DNA of 64,000 bases from DATBGO01 sp050011895 (GTDB lineage Bacteria; Actinomycetota; Actinomycetes; Streptosporangiales; Streptosporangiaceae). Location: contig JBEKIF010000006.1 in the NCBI GenBank assembly GCA_050011895.1, forward strand, positions 1-64,000, given 5' to 3'. The position numbers and the translations under genes were made by a program. Each line of letters begins with the position of its first letter. Within the stretch, counting starts at the first letter, position 1. A model generated the notes under the pieces. That model was not told the DNA's origin. It did no database searches and worked only from the letters and a program-made list of their open reading frames with translations. Below are positions 41,756-50,611 of the stretch, one piece after another.

Positions 41756-42015
41756 GAGGCGGCCTGTGCGCTCACGTGAACTCGGCGCCAGCCGCTAACG
41801 TCTCAGCCGCGCGAACCTCGCAGTCCGCCTCGCCGTCTCGATCCGGGCACGTCCGGCGGCTGAAGCGCGACGGCGGCGGCGGCTCACGTCGTCGCGGGCC
41901 CGATGGCCGCCAGCTCTGGCCCGGGTCAGCCAGGTCAGTAAACCAGCCAGGTCCGGATAACTGGGGCGGACCGGCCTGAGTGGCATTCTGAACTAAGTGA
42001 TGATCCTGGGGCAGG

Positions 42016-42921
42016 ATGGGTCGGGTGAGCGATGACGACCTGCTGCCAGAAGCGGTCGCTGAGCTGTATTCGTCCGACCCTGACGAGTTCATCAGGCGAC
42101 GTGGCCTTCTCGCTGCCCACGCCCGCGAGGCCGGGGTGCCCACGGCGGCGAAGCAGATCTCCGGCCTGCGGAAGCCGACCCGGTCGGCCTGGACCGTCAA
42201 CCAGCTGGTGCGTGCGGTGCCCGGGGTTACCGCCCAGCTGGCTGAGCTGGGCGAGCAGCTTCGGGCAGCGCAAAAGTCCCTGGACGGCGCGGCCATCAGG
42301 GACCTGTCGCTGCGGCGGCGCCAGCTGATCGACGCCCTGACCCGTCAGGCGTTCAAAGTTTCCGATCAGCACTCACCGCCTGCCGCGCTCAGGGAAGAGG
42401 TGGCCGCTACCCTCGGCGCGGCACTGGCCGATCCGCAGGTCGCGGAGCGGGTGCAGGCAGGAACCCTGGACCGGCCGGCCCGCAGCGACGGCTTCGGCAA
42501 CGCCGGGGCCCCGATCCTCGCCCTCGTGCCGCCGTCTTCGGCCGGGCGCCGCGCCCGGGCCGTGACGGGCGCGCTGCCTGCCCGGGCCAGCAACAGCGCG
42601 GCGGCTTCGCCGGCCGTTGAGGGTGCGACGACGACCCCGGCCCGGCCGACGAAGGCGGCCGAACTGGCAGCCGCGCGAGCGAAGGCGGAACGGCAACGCC
42701 GCCGTCAGGCCATCACTGAGGCTGAACGGACAGTTGCCGAGGCAGACTGCGCCCTCGGCGCCGCGGCCAAGGCCGAGCAGGAGCAGGAGGATGCCGTCCA
42801 GTCCCTGGAAGAGCGGCTTGCCGATGCCAGGCACCGCCTAGCCGATGCCAGGCTCAGCGCCCGCCAGGCAAGAACCGCGCAGCACCATGCCCGCCAGGCG
42901 CTCGACCGGCTGCGGAGGTAG
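42016..42921 (+). CDS. Conserved actinobacterial coiled-coil protein of unknown function
   Basis: 301 residues. The N-terminal half is globular and helical: PDEFIRRRGLLAAHAREAG, TAAKQISGLRKPTRSAWTVN, LRRRQLIDALTRQAFKV. I recall this as a family of unknown function in actinobacteria. The middle (about 175-215) is a disordered Ala/Pro/Thr linker and the last 85 residues form a long coiled coil (AAARAKAERQRRRQAITEAE to the end). GTG at 42025 is a possible alternative start. No catalytic motif. A structural or nucleic-acid-associated role is only a guess. Confidence 0.8.
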   Translation: MGRVSDDDLLPEAVAELYSSDPDEFIRRRGLLAAHAREAGVPTAAKQISGLRKPTRSAWTVNQLVRAVPGVTAQLAELGEQLRAAQKSLDGAAIRDLSLRRRQLIDALTRQAFKVSDQHSPPAALREEVAATLGAALADPQVAERVQAGTLDRPARSDGFGNAGAPILALVPPSSAGRRARAVTGALPARASNSAAASPAVEGATTTPARPTKAAELAAARAKAERQRRRQAITEAERTVAEADCALGAAAKAEQEQEDAVQSLEERLADARHRLADARLSARQARTAQHHARQALDRLRR

Positions 42922-43079
42922 CTGTTCGGCTCCGCTCTGCCGTGGCCCTGGCCGCCCGCTCGGAAGTCCGCCGCCCCATCCTGCGGCCCGGCGGCGCCGT
43001 GCCACGCCGCAATCGGGAGCGGCGCCTTGCCGCGCCGCCGCCGGGTGCGACGCGTGTCGCGCCGCCGCAGGCCGCGCAG

Positions 43080-44336
43080 ATGGCAGAAACTGAGTGCATG
43101 GATGCCTCGGCCATCGAGCCGGGAACGGCCCCGGAGCCTGCCGGCGTGCTGCCTGGATGGCTCGAGCAGCGGCTAGCGGAGTTCCAGCGGCACCTGGCGG
43201 CCGGGCGCGGCATGTCCCCGCACACCGTGCGCGCCTATGTCGGCGACGTTGGATCCTTGCTTGAGCACGCATGCCGGAATGGCCTCAGCGAGCTCGCGGC
43301 GCTGGACATCGCCGTGATCAGGTCCTGGCTCGCAGCTCAGCACGCTGGCGGGCGGGCCCGTGCCACCCTGGCCCGCCGGGCGGCGGCGGCCCGGGCGTTT
43401 ACCGCATTCGGCTGCTCCCGGGGCTGGCTCGCCGCCGATCCCGGCTCGCTTCTGAAAAGCCCCAAGGCCGGCCGTCACCTTCCGCAGGTGCTGGCCCCCG
43501 AGCAGATGAACGCCGTGCTGGCCGTTGCGGCTACCGCGTCCGCAGCAGCAGCGTCCGCAGCTGACATGAGGACGGCCGCCTTGAGCGCCGCCAGCGAGGG
43601 TGCCGCGCATGGCAGCGCGCACGATAGCGCCACGGATCACAGCGCAGCGGGCGACGGCGCTGCGGGCGACGGCGCTGCGGGCGACGGCGCTGCGGGCGAC
43701 GGCGCTGCGGGCGACGGCGCTGCGGGTGACGGCGCCGCCGCTGACAGTGCCGCGCCCGCCCCAGCCGTGAGCGCCGACGGCGCGAGCTCGCACGTGCGCC
43801 GGGGCTTTGGCGAGGACGAGCTCGCGGAGGTGATCGCCTGGCGGGACGCGGCGATCATGGAGCTGCTGTACGCATCCGGCATCAGGGTCAGCGAGCTGTG
43901 CGGGCTCGACATTGGTGATGTCGATGGCGAGCGGCGCAGCGTCCGGGTGCTCGGCAAGGGCGGCAGGGAACGGGTCGTGCCAATGGGCATTCCTGCTGTC
44001 CGGGCCCTCCGGCGGTGGTACCAGGCCGGGCGCCCGATGCTCGTTACCGCGCGGTCCGGTGCCGCGCTATTCGTCGGCGCGCGCGGCGGCCGCCTTGATC
44101 CGCGCACCGCGCGCCGGGTCGTGCACGCCAGCATCGCCGCCGCCGGGTCGGTCCCCGATACTGGCCCGCACGGGCTGCGCCATACCGCCGCCACCCATCT
44201 GCTGGAGGGCGGCGCCGATCTCAGGAGCGTGCAGGAGATCCTCGGTCACGCCTCGCTTGCGACAACCCAGATCTACACCCACGTATCGGTGGAGCGACTG
44301 CTGTCCGCCTACCGCCAAGCGCACCCGCGGGCGTGA
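43080..44336 (+). CDS. xerC: Tyrosine recombinase XerC with an internal repeat insertion
   Basis: Resolves chromosome dimers together with XerD. The SAM-like N-terminal domain (LPGWLEQRLAEFQRHLAAGRG, SPHTVRAYVGDVGSLLEH) and the catalytic domain are intact: Arg in SGIRVSELCGL, Lys in LGKGGRERVVP, HGLRHTAATHLLEGG, and His/Tyr in LGHASLATTQIYTHVS. Between HLPQVLAPEQMNAVLAVA and the catalytic block lies an insertion of about 90 residues including six copies of GDGAA, so the protein is about 418 residues, not ~300. The start is unclear; the frame is open to 42942, but ATG 43080 or 43098 fits the domain better. The adjacent rpsB-tsf cluster is its usual neighbour. Confidence 0.93.
   Translation: MAETECMDASAIEPGTAPEPAGVLPGWLEQRLAEFQRHLAAGRGMSPHTVRAYVGDVGSLLEHACRNGLSELAALDIAVIRSWLAAQHAGGRARATLARRAAAARAFTAFGCSRGWLAADPGSLLKSPKAGRHLPQVLAPEQMNAVLAVAATASAAAASAADMRTAALSAASEGAAHGSAHDSATDHSAAGDGAAGDGAAGDGAAGDGAAGDGAAGDGAAADSAAPAPAVSADGASSHVRRGFGEDELAEVIAWRDAAIMELLYASGIRVSELCGLDIGDVDGERRSVRVLGKGGRERVVPMGIPAVRALRRWYQAGRPMLVTARSGAALFVGARGGRLDPRTARRVVHASIAAAGSVPDTGPHGLRHTAATHLLEGGADLRSVQEILGHASLATTQIYTHVSVERLLSAYRQAHPRA
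43647..43736. repeat. 15-bp in-frame tandem repeat in xerC
   Basis: Six copies of GCGGGCGACGGCGCT (encoding Ala-Gly-Asp-Gly-Ala), the last with one change. Located in the linker before the catalytic domain. Confidence 0.92.
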
Positions 44337-44636
44337 CAATGCGAGCGGGTCATGCGGCGTAGCCCCGGGAGCGGCAGCTGCCCGTAGCGGAGCCGGCATC
44401 AAACAGGCACGGGCATGTAGACTACGCAAGGCCGCCACGGCGTTCGGGGAAGCCCGGACCCGACGGCGGCAAAATTCGCGCGTCCGCGTGCCACACGGGA
44501 GGCCGTCATGGCTCTCAGCGGAACGCAGCTCACCGGTCCGCGGGATCTCATCCCGCGGTGAGCGCGTTCGGGCGCCAGGGAATAACCGGAAGCGCCCCCC
44601 GATCACGGGGGCGCATGAGAGGAAGGGGACACCGGT
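44337..44636 (+). promoter_or_regulatory. rpsB leader region with hairpins
   Basis: A 300-base gap before rpsB. GCGCCCCC (44592-44599) pairs perfectly with GGGGGCGC (44607-44614) across seven bases, ending just before the GAGAGGAAGGGG ribosome-binding site. Such placement could affect S2 translation. Further upstream GCGGGATCTCATCCCGC (44543-44559) is another hairpin, with 6-bp arms. S2 operons are often autoregulated through their leader, but I cannot match a known motif here. Confidence 0.45.
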
Positions 44637-45767
44637 ATGGCACCGGTCGTCACCATGCGGCAGCTGCTGGAGAGCGGCGTTCATTTCGGCCATCAGACCC
44701 GGCGCTGGAACCCGAAGATGAAGCGGTTCATCCTGACTGAGCGCAACGGGATCTACATCATCGATCTCCAGCAGTCGCTGGACTTCATCGACCGGGCGTA
44801 TGAGTTCATCAAGGAGACGGTCGCGCACGGCGGCTCTGTCCTGTACGTCGGTACCAAGAAGCAGGCCCAGGAGGCCATCGCCGAGCAGGCTCGCAGGGTC
44901 GGGATGCCGTTCGTGAACCAGCGCTGGCTGGGCGGGATGCTGACCAACTTCGCGACGGTCTACAAGCGGCTGCAGCGGCTCAAGGAACTGGAAGAGATCG
45001 ATTTCGATGACGTGGCCAACTCCGGCCTCACCAAGAAGGAGCTCCTGCACCTGAGGCGTGAGCGGGACAAGCTGGAGCGGTCGCTGGGCGGGATCAGGGA
45101 CATGGCCCGGGTGCCGAGCGCGCTCTGGGTGGTCGACACCAAAAAGGAACACATCGCGGTCTCCGAGGCCCGCAAGCTGGGCATTCCGGTGATTGCGATC
45201 CTGGACACCAACTGTGATCCGGACGAGGTGACCTATCCGGTGCCGGGCAACGACGACGCGATCCGCAGCGTCGCACTGCTCACCCGGGTGGTCGCTGACG
45301 CAGTCGCGGACGGCCTGATCGCCCGCGCGGGCGCAGCCGCCGGCGAGGAGAAGCCCGCCGCGGCAGCTGACGGAATGCTGGGTACCGAGGAGCCGCTCGC
45401 CGAGTGGGAGCGGGCGCTGCTCGAGCGGACGGCTACCGACGGTGCCGCGGATGCAGGGGTCGGCCCGGCAGCAGCTGCAAACGGCGCGGCTCCTGAGCCT
45501 GCGGCCGGCGGCGCTTCGGCCGCACCTGCGGATTCCGCACCTACGCCGAGCGCGGCGCCGGCGGATGATGTCACGCAGGCGGATCAGGCGGACGTGGCGG
45601 CACCGGCGGACGTGGCGGCGCCGGCGGACGTGGCGGCGCCGGCGGAGATTGCGGCGCCGGTGGACCCCGCAGCTGCGACTGGCACCGCGCAGGCAGGCGA
45701 TACGGCGACTCCGCCCGACGCTGCGCCCGCTCAGGCTGACGGCGAGGCGGCGCCGGAGCCGGCCTGA
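44637..45767 (+). CDS. rpsB: 30S ribosomal protein S2 with a long Ala/Pro/Asp tail
   Basis: The core of about 235 residues is canonical: VTMRQLLESGVHFGHQTRRW, IIDLQQSLDFIDRAYEF, NQRWLGGMLTNFATV, and PVIAILDTNCDPDEVTYPVP. A low-complexity tail of about 140 residues follows, including three near-identical VAAPAD units. S2 in most actinobacteria is shorter. It is first in rpsB-tsf-pyrH-frr-cdsA. Confidence 0.96.
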   Translation: MAPVVTMRQLLESGVHFGHQTRRWNPKMKRFILTERNGIYIIDLQQSLDFIDRAYEFIKETVAHGGSVLYVGTKKQAQEAIAEQARRVGMPFVNQRWLGGMLTNFATVYKRLQRLKELEEIDFDDVANSGLTKKELLHLRRERDKLERSLGGIRDMARVPSALWVVDTKKEHIAVSEARKLGIPVIAILDTNCDPDEVTYPVPGNDDAIRSVALLTRVVADAVADGLIARAGAAAGEEKPAAAADGMLGTEEPLAEWERALLERTATDGAADAGVGPAAAANGAAPEPAAGGASAAPADSAPTPSAAPADDVTQADQADVAAPADVAAPADVAAPAEIAAPVDPAAATGTAQAGDTATPPDAAPAQADGEAAPEPA

Positions 45768-45841
45768 CCGGCCCGGCCGGCAGGCGGCTCGGCCAGGTGA
45801 AGCCGGCCGCTGCCCGTGACGAGATAACGAGAGATGAGGAC

Positions 45842-46675
45842 ATGGACTACAGCGCTGCGGACGTGAAGCGGCTTCGTGAGGTGTCCGGCGCCGGCATGCT
45901 TGACTGTAAGAACGCCCTGGTGGAGGCCGATGATTTCGAGGCCGCCATGGAGCTACTGCGCCGCAAGGGCGCCAAGGACGTCGGCAAGCGGGCCGGCCGG
46001 ACCGCTGCGAACGGCCTGGTCACCGCCGAGGTGCACGGCAATAGCTCCGGCGTGCTCGTCGAGCTCAACTGCGAGACTGACTTTGTCGCCAAGACGGACC
46101 TTTTCCAGCAGGTAGCCGCCGACATCGCAAGTTCGGCACTGGCTGCGGGCGCGGCGGACCGGCTCACCGTGCTCGGCCTGGAGGTGCGGCCCGGCCAGAC
46201 CGCGACGGCGCTGATCGAGGAGGCCAGCTCGTCGCTAAAGGAGAAGCTGGAACTCGGCCGGTTCGCCAGGTTCGAAGGCGGCTATGTGACGAGCTACCTG
46301 CACAAGTCAGACCCCGCCCTGCCGCCGACTCTCGGCGTGCTCGTCCAGCTCGACAAGGACGCCCCGGACGTCGCGCAGGACATCGCGCACCAGGTCGCTG
46401 CCATGCGGCCGCGCTACGTCACCAGGGACGAGGTCCCTGAGGATGTGCTAGCCAACGAGCGCAGGATCGCCGAGCAGATCACCCGCGACGAGGGCAAGCC
46501 TGAGCAGGCCATCGGCAAGATCGTCGAAGGCCGCGTGAACGCGTTCCTTAAGGACATCGTGCTGGTCGACCAGGCCTCCGTCAGGGATCAGAAGAAGGCC
46601 GTGAGGCAGCTGCTTGCCGACCATGGTGCCAGCGTGCGCGGGTTTGCCCGGTTCCAGATCGGCCAGGCCGGCTGA
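45842..46675 (+). CDS. tsf: Elongation factor Ts
   Basis: Nucleotide exchange factor for EF-Tu. 277 residues: YSAADVKRLREVSGAGMLDC, KNALVEADDFEAAMELLR, then the TDFVAKTDLF motif at the EF-Tu contact and VRQLLADHGASVRGFARF at the end. The ATG at 45842 follows GAGATGAGGAC; an ATG 15 codons upstream overlaps this. The order rpsB-tsf is universal. Confidence 0.98.
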   Translation: MDYSAADVKRLREVSGAGMLDCKNALVEADDFEAAMELLRRKGAKDVGKRAGRTAANGLVTAEVHGNSSGVLVELNCETDFVAKTDLFQQVAADIASSALAAGAADRLTVLGLEVRPGQTATALIEEASSSLKEKLELGRFARFEGGYVTSYLHKSDPALPPTLGVLVQLDKDAPDVAQDIAHQVAAMRPRYVTRDEVPEDVLANERRIAEQITRDEGKPEQAIGKIVEGRVNAFLKDIVLVDQASVRDQKKAVRQLLADHGASVRGFARFQIGQAG

Positions 46676-46721
46676 GCCGGAGCGGAAATCAAGGAGCGGA
46701 TCAAAGGAGAGGAAGCGCCCT

Positions 46722-47543
46722 GTGCAGGACCGCACCACGGGCCAGGACCGCGGCCCTGCAAACGGCTCTGGTACCGCCAACGGCCTCAGCACGGCGGATC
46801 GGCTCGACGGAGCTGATGATGCCCATCCCCCCTGGCACCGCGTGGTGGTCAAGCTATCCGGTGAGGCGTTCTCCGGGGATGAGCCCCTCGGCATCTCGCC
46901 CGACGTGGTGTATCACATCGCCAAGGAGATCGTGTCGGCAGTTGCCGAGGGGGTCGAGGTCGCGGCCGTAGTCGGCGGCGGCAACATGTTCCGCGGCAAG
47001 GTGATGGCCGAGCGCGGCATCGACCGGGCCCGGGCCGACTACATGGGCATGCTGGGCACTGTCATCAACTGCCTGGCGCTCCAGGATGTGCTGGAGAAGC
47101 TGGGCGTCGAGACCCGGGTGCAGACAGCTATCACCATGGGCCAGGTCGCCGAGCCCTACATACCGCGGAAGGCGATCAGGCACCTGGAGAAGGGCCGCGT
47201 GGTGATCTTCGGCGCCGGCCTGGGCGCACCTTTCTTCTCCACGGACACCTGCGCCGCGCAGCGTGCCCTGGAGATCGGAGCCCAGGCGGTGCTCAAGGGA
47301 ACCAAGGTTGACGGGGTCTACGATGCCGATCCGCACCAGATCCCGGGCGCGCGGCGCTTCCACCGGCTGGATTACAGTGAGGTCCTCCAGCGCGAGCTGG
47401 GGGTGATGGACGCCACCGCGGTGAGCCTGTGCATGGACAATAACCTGCCGATTGTGGTCTTTGACCTGATGGGCGAGGGTAACGTCGCCCGCGTGGTGCG
47501 TGGTGAGCGGATCGGTACCCTGGTGAGCCGGTTCGGCCGCTAA
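46722..47543 (+). CDS. pyrH: UMP kinase
   Basis: Converts UMP to UDP for pyrimidine nucleotides and cell-wall sugars. The core starts RVVVKLSGEAFSGDEPLGI (after about residue 40), then AAVVGGGNMFRGK, DYMGMLGTVINCLALQ, and TKVDGVYDADP. The 40 residues before the core are Gly/Ser/Thr-rich and not conserved. I use GTG at 46722, preceded by AAAGGAGAGGAAG. It is followed by frr in the standard order. Confidence 0.96.
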   Translation: MQDRTTGQDRGPANGSGTANGLSTADRLDGADDAHPPWHRVVVKLSGEAFSGDEPLGISPDVVYHIAKEIVSAVAEGVEVAAVVGGGNMFRGKVMAERGIDRARADYMGMLGTVINCLALQDVLEKLGVETRVQTAITMGQVAEPYIPRKAIRHLEKGRVVIFGAGLGAPFFSTDTCAAQRALEIGAQAVLKGTKVDGVYDADPHQIPGARRFHRLDYSEVLQRELGVMDATAVSLCMDNNLPIVVFDLMGEGNVARVVRGERIGTLVSRFGR

Positions 47544-47649
47544 ATGAGACGCGGTTTGGCATGACTGCGCGGATTGGGAGCACCATGGAAGCATGCGGGC
47601 GGGCCCGAGAGCGCGCCCCAGGGACGCATATCGGACCACAGGAGCCGCA

Positions 47650-48207
47650 GTGATTGACGATACCCTCCTCGAGGCCGAGGAGAAGATGGAGAAGGCCGTA
47701 GTGGTCGCCAAGGAGGAGTTCGGCGGCATCCGCACTGGCCGTGCGCATCCTGCGATGTTCAACAAGATCACGGCGGAGTACTACGGGACGCAGACGCCGG
47801 TGAACCAGCTTGCCTCCTTCCACATGCCGGAGCCGCGGATGGTGGTCATCCAGCCATTCGACAAGTCGTCGCTGCAAGCGATTGAGAAGGCGATAAGGAA
47901 CTCAGACCTCGGGGTGAACCCGTCCAACGACGGTGCGCTCATCCGGGTTATCCTCCCTGAGCTCTCCGAGGAGCGCAGGCGGGAATTCATCAAGATCGCG
48001 CGGCATAAGGCGGAAGACAGCCGGGTCTCCATCCGCAACATCCGCCGGCACGCCAAGGACTCGCTCGACAAGCTGGTCAAGAACGGCGACGCAGGCGAAG
48101 ACGACGGCCGGCGGGCCGAGCGGGAACTCGACGACCTCACGCACTCATACGTCGGGCAGGTTGACGAGCTGCTCAGGCACAAGGAAACCGAGCTGCTTGA
48201 GGTTTAG
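47650..48207 (+). CDS. frr: Ribosome recycling factor
   Basis: 185 residues: IDDTLLEAEEKMEKAVVVAK, GGIRTGRAHPAMFNKITAEY, PFDKSSLQAIEKAIRNSDLG, and the helical bundle ending KETELLEV. It splits post-termination ribosomes with EF-G. The GTG at 47650 follows AGGAG. cdsA begins about 15 bases after the stop. Confidence 0.98.
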   Translation: MIDDTLLEAEEKMEKAVVVAKEEFGGIRTGRAHPAMFNKITAEYYGTQTPVNQLASFHMPEPRMVVIQPFDKSSLQAIEKAIRNSDLGVNPSNDGALIRVILPELSEERRREFIKIARHKAEDSRVSIRNIRRHAKDSLDKLVKNGDAGEDDGRRAERELDDLTHSYVGQVDELLRHKETELLEV

Positions 48208-48222
48208 CCGGACCCCGGCCAG

Positions 48223-49332
48223 TTGGCCGCGCCGGAGCGGAGGGGTGTGCACGTTCACGAGGACCCCGCAGGCGCCGCCCCGGGTAACGGGGCGGAGCGC
48301 CCGGCGGCGGCCGGCGGGCCGGAGGCCGGGCAGCCAGGGGCCGGGCAGCCAGGGGCCGGGCAGCCAGGGGCCGGGCAGCCAGGGGCCGGGCAGCCAGGGG
48401 CCGGGCAGCCAGGGGCCGGGCAGCCAGGGGCCGGCGAGGCCGGGCAGCCAGCGGCCAGCGGGCCGGAGGCCGGGCAGCGACGCGCTCGCATCAGGGCGGT
48501 CCGGGTGAGCGAGCGAAAGCCGATCTCCGCGGGCCGCAATCTCCCGGCCGCTGTCGCGGTCGGCTGCTTTCTGGGCGCCCTGGTCTTGGTCACCCTCTTC
48601 ACCATCAAGGTCACGTTCCTTGCCTATGTGGGCATCGTCGTCATCGTCGCGCTGTGGGAGCTGAGCCGTGCCCTGGGTACCCGCGGCATCCTGCTGCCGC
48701 TGGTGCCGGTCACCATCGGCGGGGCGGCCATGTACACGCTGGCGTACTGGTCCGGCGCGCAGGCGGCGCTGGTCGCGCTGGCCCTGTCGGTAGTCGTGCT
48801 GATGGCGTGGCGGCTGCGCGGCGGTGCCGTCGGCTACCTCCGTGACCTGACCGCAGGCATCTTCGCCCTGGCGTACCTGCCGCTGATGGCTTCCTTCCTG
48901 GCGCTGATCCTCGCCAGGAACAGCGGCGCGCGCCAGGCGCTCATCTTCATCGTCCTCGCCATCTGCAGCGACATCGGAGGCTACGCCGCAGGTGTGCTGA
49001 TCGGCAGGCACCCGCTGGCCAAAGCCATCAGCCCGAAAAAGACCTGGGAGGGCCTGGCAGGCTCGGTCGCCGCTTGCCTTGCGGCTGGGGCAATCCTGCT
49101 GCCGTGGCTGCTGTCCGCGCACGTCTGGCAGGGCCTTGTCCTCGGCGCGGCGGCGGTGGCCGCCGCGACCCTTGGTGACCTGGCCGAGTCGATGATCAAG
49201 CGGGACCTCCAGATCAAGGACATGGGCAGCGTGCTGCCTGGGCACGGCGGCATCCTGGACAGGATCGACTCGATGCTCATAGCGGCCCCGGTGGTCTGGC
49301 TGCTGCTGACAGTTTTCGTGCCTGGCCATTAG
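48223..49332 (+). CDS. cdsA: Phosphatidate cytidylyltransferase CdsA with an N-terminal repeat
   Basis: Makes CDP-diacylglycerol for phospholipids. Seven or eight membrane segments follow residue 105, ending in the family signature GDLAESMIKRDLQIKDMGS then LPGHGGILDRIDS. Before the first helix the cytoplasmic N-terminus carries about seven copies of a five-residue unit (PGAGQ) encoded by a 15-bp repeat. The TTG at 48223 is used here; a GTG at 48247 with GGAGG just three bases upstream is an alternative. The last codons nearly meet the convergent SUFU-domain gene. Confidence 0.94.
   Translation: MAAPERRGVHVHEDPAGAAPGNGAERPAAAGGPEAGQPGAGQPGAGQPGAGQPGAGQPGAGQPGAGQPGAGEAGQPAASGPEAGQRRARIRAVRVSERKPISAGRNLPAAVAVGCFLGALVLVTLFTIKVTFLAYVGIVVIVALWELSRALGTRGILLPLVPVTIGGAAMYTLAYWSGAQAALVALALSVVVLMAWRLRGGAVGYLRDLTAGIFALAYLPLMASFLALILARNSGARQALIFIVLAICSDIGGYAAGVLIGRHPLAKAISPKKTWEGLAGSVAACLAAGAILLPWLLSAHVWQGLVLGAAAVAAATLGDLAESMIKRDLQIKDMGSVLPGHGGILDRIDSMLIAAPVVWLLLTVFVPGH
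48325..48432. repeat. 15-bp in-frame tandem repeat in cdsA
   Basis: About seven exact copies of GGGCCGGGCAGCCAG encode Pro-Gly-Ala-Gly-Gln units in the N-terminal cytoplasmic region. Near-perfect identity suggests recent expansion. Confidence 0.94.
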
Positions 49333-49374
49333 CCAGCCGGTATCTGCTCCAGCGCTGTGCGGTGACCTGGCCCG

Positions 49375-50496
49375 TTAACCAGCGACCCAGCTGCGGCGCT
49401 GCGCGGCGAGCTGGGTAACCAGGCTGGCGGGCCCACGTTCGTTCGCCAGCATGCGCTCCCGCTCGCTGACCGGGATGATCCACAGCCACCGGACGGCTGC
49501 CGAATTGAGCGAGAAGCCACCCAGGCCGGGAACTTCAGGCCCGATCAGGCCGCCGGGCTTGTCGAGCAGCAGGATGGCCTGGCGGCCGCCACCCAGCGGG
49601 AAGGTCGCTGGCTCGTGATACCACGGGATGGTGTGGCCGGAACCGAGCCAGCTGACCTCGCGCCACGGATACTGGGCGAGCCACAGGAAGATCCGGGCGG
49701 CATCGTTGCTCGCCTGAGTCGTGGCTAGGGCGAGCTCGATCCGGGCCGCCGCGTTCGGCTCCGCACCCTGCTGCTCGACCACCGGCATGCGCTGGCAGCT
49801 CATCCCGACGGTGGACAGGACGGTGTAGGGCCGCCGGGCTGTCGGCGGTCGCTCGGAGACGCCGACGAGCGGCTGCCGGCCGCCGCCGACATCCCAGTAC
49901 CTGGCCCCGGGACCGAGCCTGGTAAGAAGGTGCCCGAGGATTGCCTGCTGGAAGCCGGCCCAGGCGTCATCGTCTGCCCGCCACCGCCAGAACTCCGCCG
50001 CCTCTGCCGTCCTCGGCCCGAGGCCCTCCATCGCGTCGTCGAGCGACCAGCCGAACGGGGTCTGGCCGATCACGTCCCTGCTGTAGCCGGGCATCCCCTT
50101 GGACATGTTGGACCAGCCAGGAAGCACAGCCAGCAGCTCACCACGCTCAAGCACCGCGGCGCCGTCGCCTTCCTCAAACCAGAGTGCCCGCAGGGTACGC
50201 GGCTCCAGCGGCGGCGTGCCGTCCGGGTGCTTGGTATGCGCGGCAGGCATCTCGGGAGCCTGCCCGGAGGCGAGCCTGGCCAGGTCGGTGCCCTCAGGGG
50301 CGTGCTGATGGTTGGCGACCCAGGTGGCTGCGATCGGGCCGGTCTTGTCATGAAGGTAGGCGGCCGTGGTAGTGCCGTCGTGCTCAACTACGACGCGGCG
50401 GCCGGCGTAGGGACTCTCGCTGTCCAGCAGGATCATCGGTCGGCCGGGCCCGGCGGATATCCTGGGCTGACCGGTCCCTCTGCGCAACGTCGGCAT
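49375..50496 (-). CDS. Suppressor-of-fused-like (SUFU) domain protein
   Basis: About 373 residues, soluble. The C-terminal ~190 residues match the bacterial SUFU-domain pattern: YTVLSTVGMSCQRMPVVEQ, ARIELALATTQ, IFLWLAQYPWREVSWLGSGH, TIPWYH, and WIIPVSERERMLANERG. The N-terminal half is distinct and unrecognised. Bacterial SUFU proteins are often immunity or toxin-associated proteins, but no toxin gene is visible nearby. The start is uncertain: ATG at 50494-50496 or at 50434-50436; neither has a ribosome-binding site. It is divergent from rlmN. Confidence 0.8.
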   Translation of the reverse strand: MPTLRRGTGQPRISAGPGRPMILLDSESPYAGRRVVVEHDGTTTAAYLHDKTGPIAATWVANHQHAPEGTDLARLASGQAPEMPAAHTKHPDGTPPLEPRTLRALWFEEGDGAAVLERGELLAVLPGWSNMSKGMPGYSRDVIGQTPFGWSLDDAMEGLGPRTAEAAEFWRWRADDDAWAGFQQAILGHLLTRLGPGARYWDVGGGRQPLVGVSERPPTARRPYTVLSTVGMSCQRMPVVEQQGAEPNAAARIELALATTQASNDAARIFLWLAQYPWREVSWLGSGHTIPWYHEPATFPLGGGRQAILLLDKPGGLIGPEVPGLGGFSLNSAAVRWLWIIPVSERERMLANERGPASLVTQLAAQRRSWVAG

Positions 50497-50611
50497 AGTA
50501 CGGAAATCTACTGACTTACCGCAGGTCAACGGTGTTTATCTACGCCATCGTTGCTGCTTTGCAGCCAGCGAGCCCGCCGCGCCGCGCCTAACCAGGCAGA
50601 ACGGAGTACTG

